Source: JAFCUW01 sp049897565 (GTDB lineage Bacteria > Pseudomonadota > Gammaproteobacteria > Burkholderiales > Burkholderiaceae_D). Taken from it: DNA of 64,000 nt. A model generated the notes under the pieces. That model saw only the letters and a program-made list of their open reading frames with translations, had not been told where the DNA came from and made no database searches. The translations under genes were made by a program, and so were the position numbers. Below, piece by piece: positions 62,524 to 64,000 of this stretch (position 1 is its first letter; the number at the start of each line of letters is the position of its first letter). The stretch covers positions 62,001-126,000 of the forward strand of contig NZ_JAFCWM010000002.1 of assembly GCF_049897565.1 (NCBI RefSeq). Direction: 5' to 3'.

Positions 62524-64000
62524 TGGGCGGCTTCCATAAAAGTGTTTTCAAATTGCTGGCTGAGCAGCTTGCGGTCGATCTTGCCGTTCGGGTTGCGCGG
62601 CAGGCTGGTGTCGGCCATGACGATGCGGGCCGGCAGCATGTAGGCCGGCAGGTGCGGCTTGCACGCCGCCATCAGTGCGTCGGCGTCAATCGCCATGCCT
62701 TCCTTGCAGTGGGCGACGACGACGATCGCCTGGCCCAGGGTCGGGTGCGACACGCCGATCGCGGCCGCTTCGGCCACCTGCTCGCGGGCGTACACCACTT
62801 CCTCCACCTCGCTCGGGCTGACCCGGTATCCGGACGTCTTGATCATCTCGTCGTTGCGGCTGATGAAGAAGAGGAAACCTTCTTCATCCTTGCGCACGGT
62901 GTCGCCCGACCATACCGCCATTTCCGTCATCGTCAGGCCATGGTGGTTCGACACGACCGGTTTGAACCTTTCCGCCGTCTTGGCGCGGTCGTTCCAGTAG
63001 CCGAGCGAGACGAGCGCGCCGCGGTGCACCAGTTCGCCCGGTTCGCCCGGCTCGCACTCGGTGCCGTCGGCACGCAGCACGACTACTTCCGCGTTCGGGA
63101 TCGCCTTGCCCATCGAATCGGGACGGCGGTCGACTTCTTCTGGCGGCAAAAAGGTCGAGCGGAAAGCTTCGGTCAGGCCGTACATCAAGAACGGCTTGGC
63201 GTTCGGCAGCGCGCGGCGCAGCGCGTCGAGCGTCGGGCGCTGCATGGCGCCGCCCGAATTGGTGATGTAGCGCACCGTGCAGTCGGCCGGCCAGGTCAGC
63301 TGGGCGACCTGGATCCACAGCGGCGGCACGGCCGCCAGGCCGGTGATGCGCTCGGTCTCGACCGCCTTGACGATGTCGCGCGGCAGCAGATAATTGATCA
63401 GCACGGCGGTGGCGCCGACGTGGAACGCCGTCGTCAGCTGCGACAGGCCGTAGTCGAAACTGAGCGGCAGCACCGCCAGGATTCGGTCGGCGGCCGTGTT
63501 TTCGAGGTAGCTGGCGACGCTGGTGGCGCCGGCTACCATGTTGCGGTGCGACAGCACCACGCCCTTCGGCTTGCCGGTGCTGCCCGACGTGTACAGGATA
63601 GCGGCGATGTCGGCGTCGATGACGCGGTGCGGTTTCTGGCCGGCGGGCGCGGCCAGCAGCGCGTCCCACGGCTGCACGGCAACGCCTTCGACTGCCGGCA
63701 GCTTGTCGGCCGCGCCCGTCACCAGCACCAGCTTTAGGTCGGGGCACAGGGCCAGCGCGGGCGCGAGCAGGCGCAGGCGGTCGGCCGAGGTAACCAGCAC
63801 GCGCACGTTGCAGTCGGCCATGATGTAGCCGACCTGCTCGGGCTTGAGCAGCGGATTGACCGGCACGAACACGCCGCCGGCAGCGGCGGCGCCGAACATG
63901 GCGGCGACGTTCTCGACATTTTTTTCAATGTAGACGGCGACCCGCTCGCTGCGGCCCAGGCCGGCGGCCAGCAGGCCGTTGGCGACCTGGCTGACGGTGC
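62520..64000 (-). CDS. Exosortase A-associated acyl-CoA ligase (AMP-forming), 5' end beyond window
   Basis: At least 493 residues of an ANL-family acyl-CoA ligase; the start lies beyond the right edge. The phosphate loop is ILYTSGSTGKPKGVVLSHRN, later motifs are FLMYGLTEAFRSTFLPPEE and GELVHRGALVSLGYWND. The hinge and catalytic-Lys region are SRNDEMIKTSGYRVSPSEVE and LPRNPNGKIDRKLLSQQ. It is the most upstream gene visible of the minus-strand ligase, decarboxylase and asparagine-synthase-like operon. Confidence 0.92.
   Translation of the reverse strand, partial: TVSQVANGLLAAGLGRSERVAVYIEKNVENVAAMFGAAAAGGVFVPVNPLLKPEQVGYIMADCNVRVLVTSADRLRLLAPALALCPDLKLVLVTGAADKLPAVEGVAVQPWDALLAAPAGQKPHRVIDADIAAILYTSGSTGKPKGVVLSHRNMVAGATSVASYLENTAADRILAVLPLSFDYGLSQLTTAFHVGATAVLINYLLPRDIVKAVETERITGLAAVPPLWIQVAQLTWPADCTVRYITNSGGAMQRPTLDALRRALPNAKPFLMYGLTEAFRSTFLPPEEVDRRPDSMGKAIPNAEVVVLRADGTECEPGEPGELVHRGALVSLGYWNDRAKTAERFKPVVSNHHGLTMTEMAVWSGDTVRKDEEGFLFFISRNDEMIKTSGYRVSPSEVEEVVYAREQVAEAAAIGVSHPTLGQAIVVVAHCKEGMAIDADALMAACKPHLPAYMLPARIVMADTSLPRNPNGKIDRKLLSQQFENTFMEAAQ

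Noticed and set aside
1..64000. tRNA, rRNA, CRISPR arrays, insertion sequences or phage genes
   Set aside because: No clover-leaf, repeat-spacer arrays, transposase or phage motif was recognised by eye anywhere in the window; dedicated searches were not possible.

Overview
The window looks like chromosome of a Massilia-type member of the Oxalobacteraceae (Betaproteobacteria). The inference rests on high GC with strong G/C third-position bias, a complete exosortase A (XrtA)/PEP-CTERM exopolysaccharide locus, a Tad pilus locus, a fused IcmF mutase and GGGGTCAGACCC-type inverted repeats. No tRNA, rRNA, CRISPR array, phage or insertion sequence was seen.

Layout. (1) 1-5 kb, minus then plus strand: an area with several broken genes. 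It holds the 5' part of an S9-type peptidase gene with a frameshift, a two-domain KaiC-like ATPase split by an in-frame stop plus a frameshift, a small unknown gene, a NarL-class sensor kinase without the expected phosphoacceptor His, and a Gly/His-rich lipoprotein followed by a frameshifted WXXGXW-protein remnant. (2) 5-6.4 kb: a small secreted peptide, a head-GIN-domain protein and a BON lipoprotein. (3) 6.5-17.4 kb, minus strand: a Tad/Flp pilus operon (flp, cpaA, an AAA ATPase, cpaB, cpaC, a small lipoprotein, cpaE/tadZ, tadA, tadB, tadC, tadD-like) with no tadE/F/G. (4) 17.7-18.9 kb: an HD-GYP protein. (5) 19.2-26.1 kb: indolepyruvate ferredoxin oxidoreductase and IcmF, with a MerR(LiuR)-like operator before icmF. 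(6) 26.4-32.6 kb: a small unknown gene, the PEP-CTERM TPR lipoprotein prsT, then a compact FeeM-type acyltransferase, ThiF/E1-like and nitroreductase-like cassette, followed by a convergent methyltransferase. (7) 33.5-37.9 kb: a PEP-CTERM protein gene driven by a near-perfect sigma-54 promoter, and facing it an operon for an exported SPGYWKTH protein, a PqqD-like chaperone, an HprK-related kinase and a nucleotidyltransferase. That operon has its own sigma-54 promoter with the same two upstream elements. (8) 37.9-59.3 kb: the XrtA polysaccharide locus. A Wza-like export lipoprotein and a trypsin-like protease lie on the minus strand. A roughly 19-kb plus-strand operon with mostly overlapping genes then encodes chain-length determinant, tyrosine kinase, outer-membrane barrel, AAA ATPase, deacetylase, FemAB protein, glycosyltransferases, exosortase A, amidotransferase, CoA-ligase-like protein, O-glycosylation ligase and a second deacetylase. 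(9) 59.4-64 kb, minus strand: acyl-CoA ligase (cut by the window edge), PLP decarboxylase and an asparagine-synthase paralogue with a degenerate glutaminase domain.

How they fit together: regions 6-9 form one surface-biology block. The polysaccharide operon makes and exports a glycan, XrtA processes PEP-CTERM proteins such as the 33.8-kb one, and sigma-54 control (normally through PrsK/PrsR, which are not in this window) switches on the substrate. The most interesting signal is that an HprK/PqqD/nucleotidyltransferase cassette with a secreted candidate substrate appears wired into the same regulon. The FeeM/ThiF/nitroreductase cassette next to prsT is a second candidate for uncharacterised small-molecule or protein-modification chemistry.
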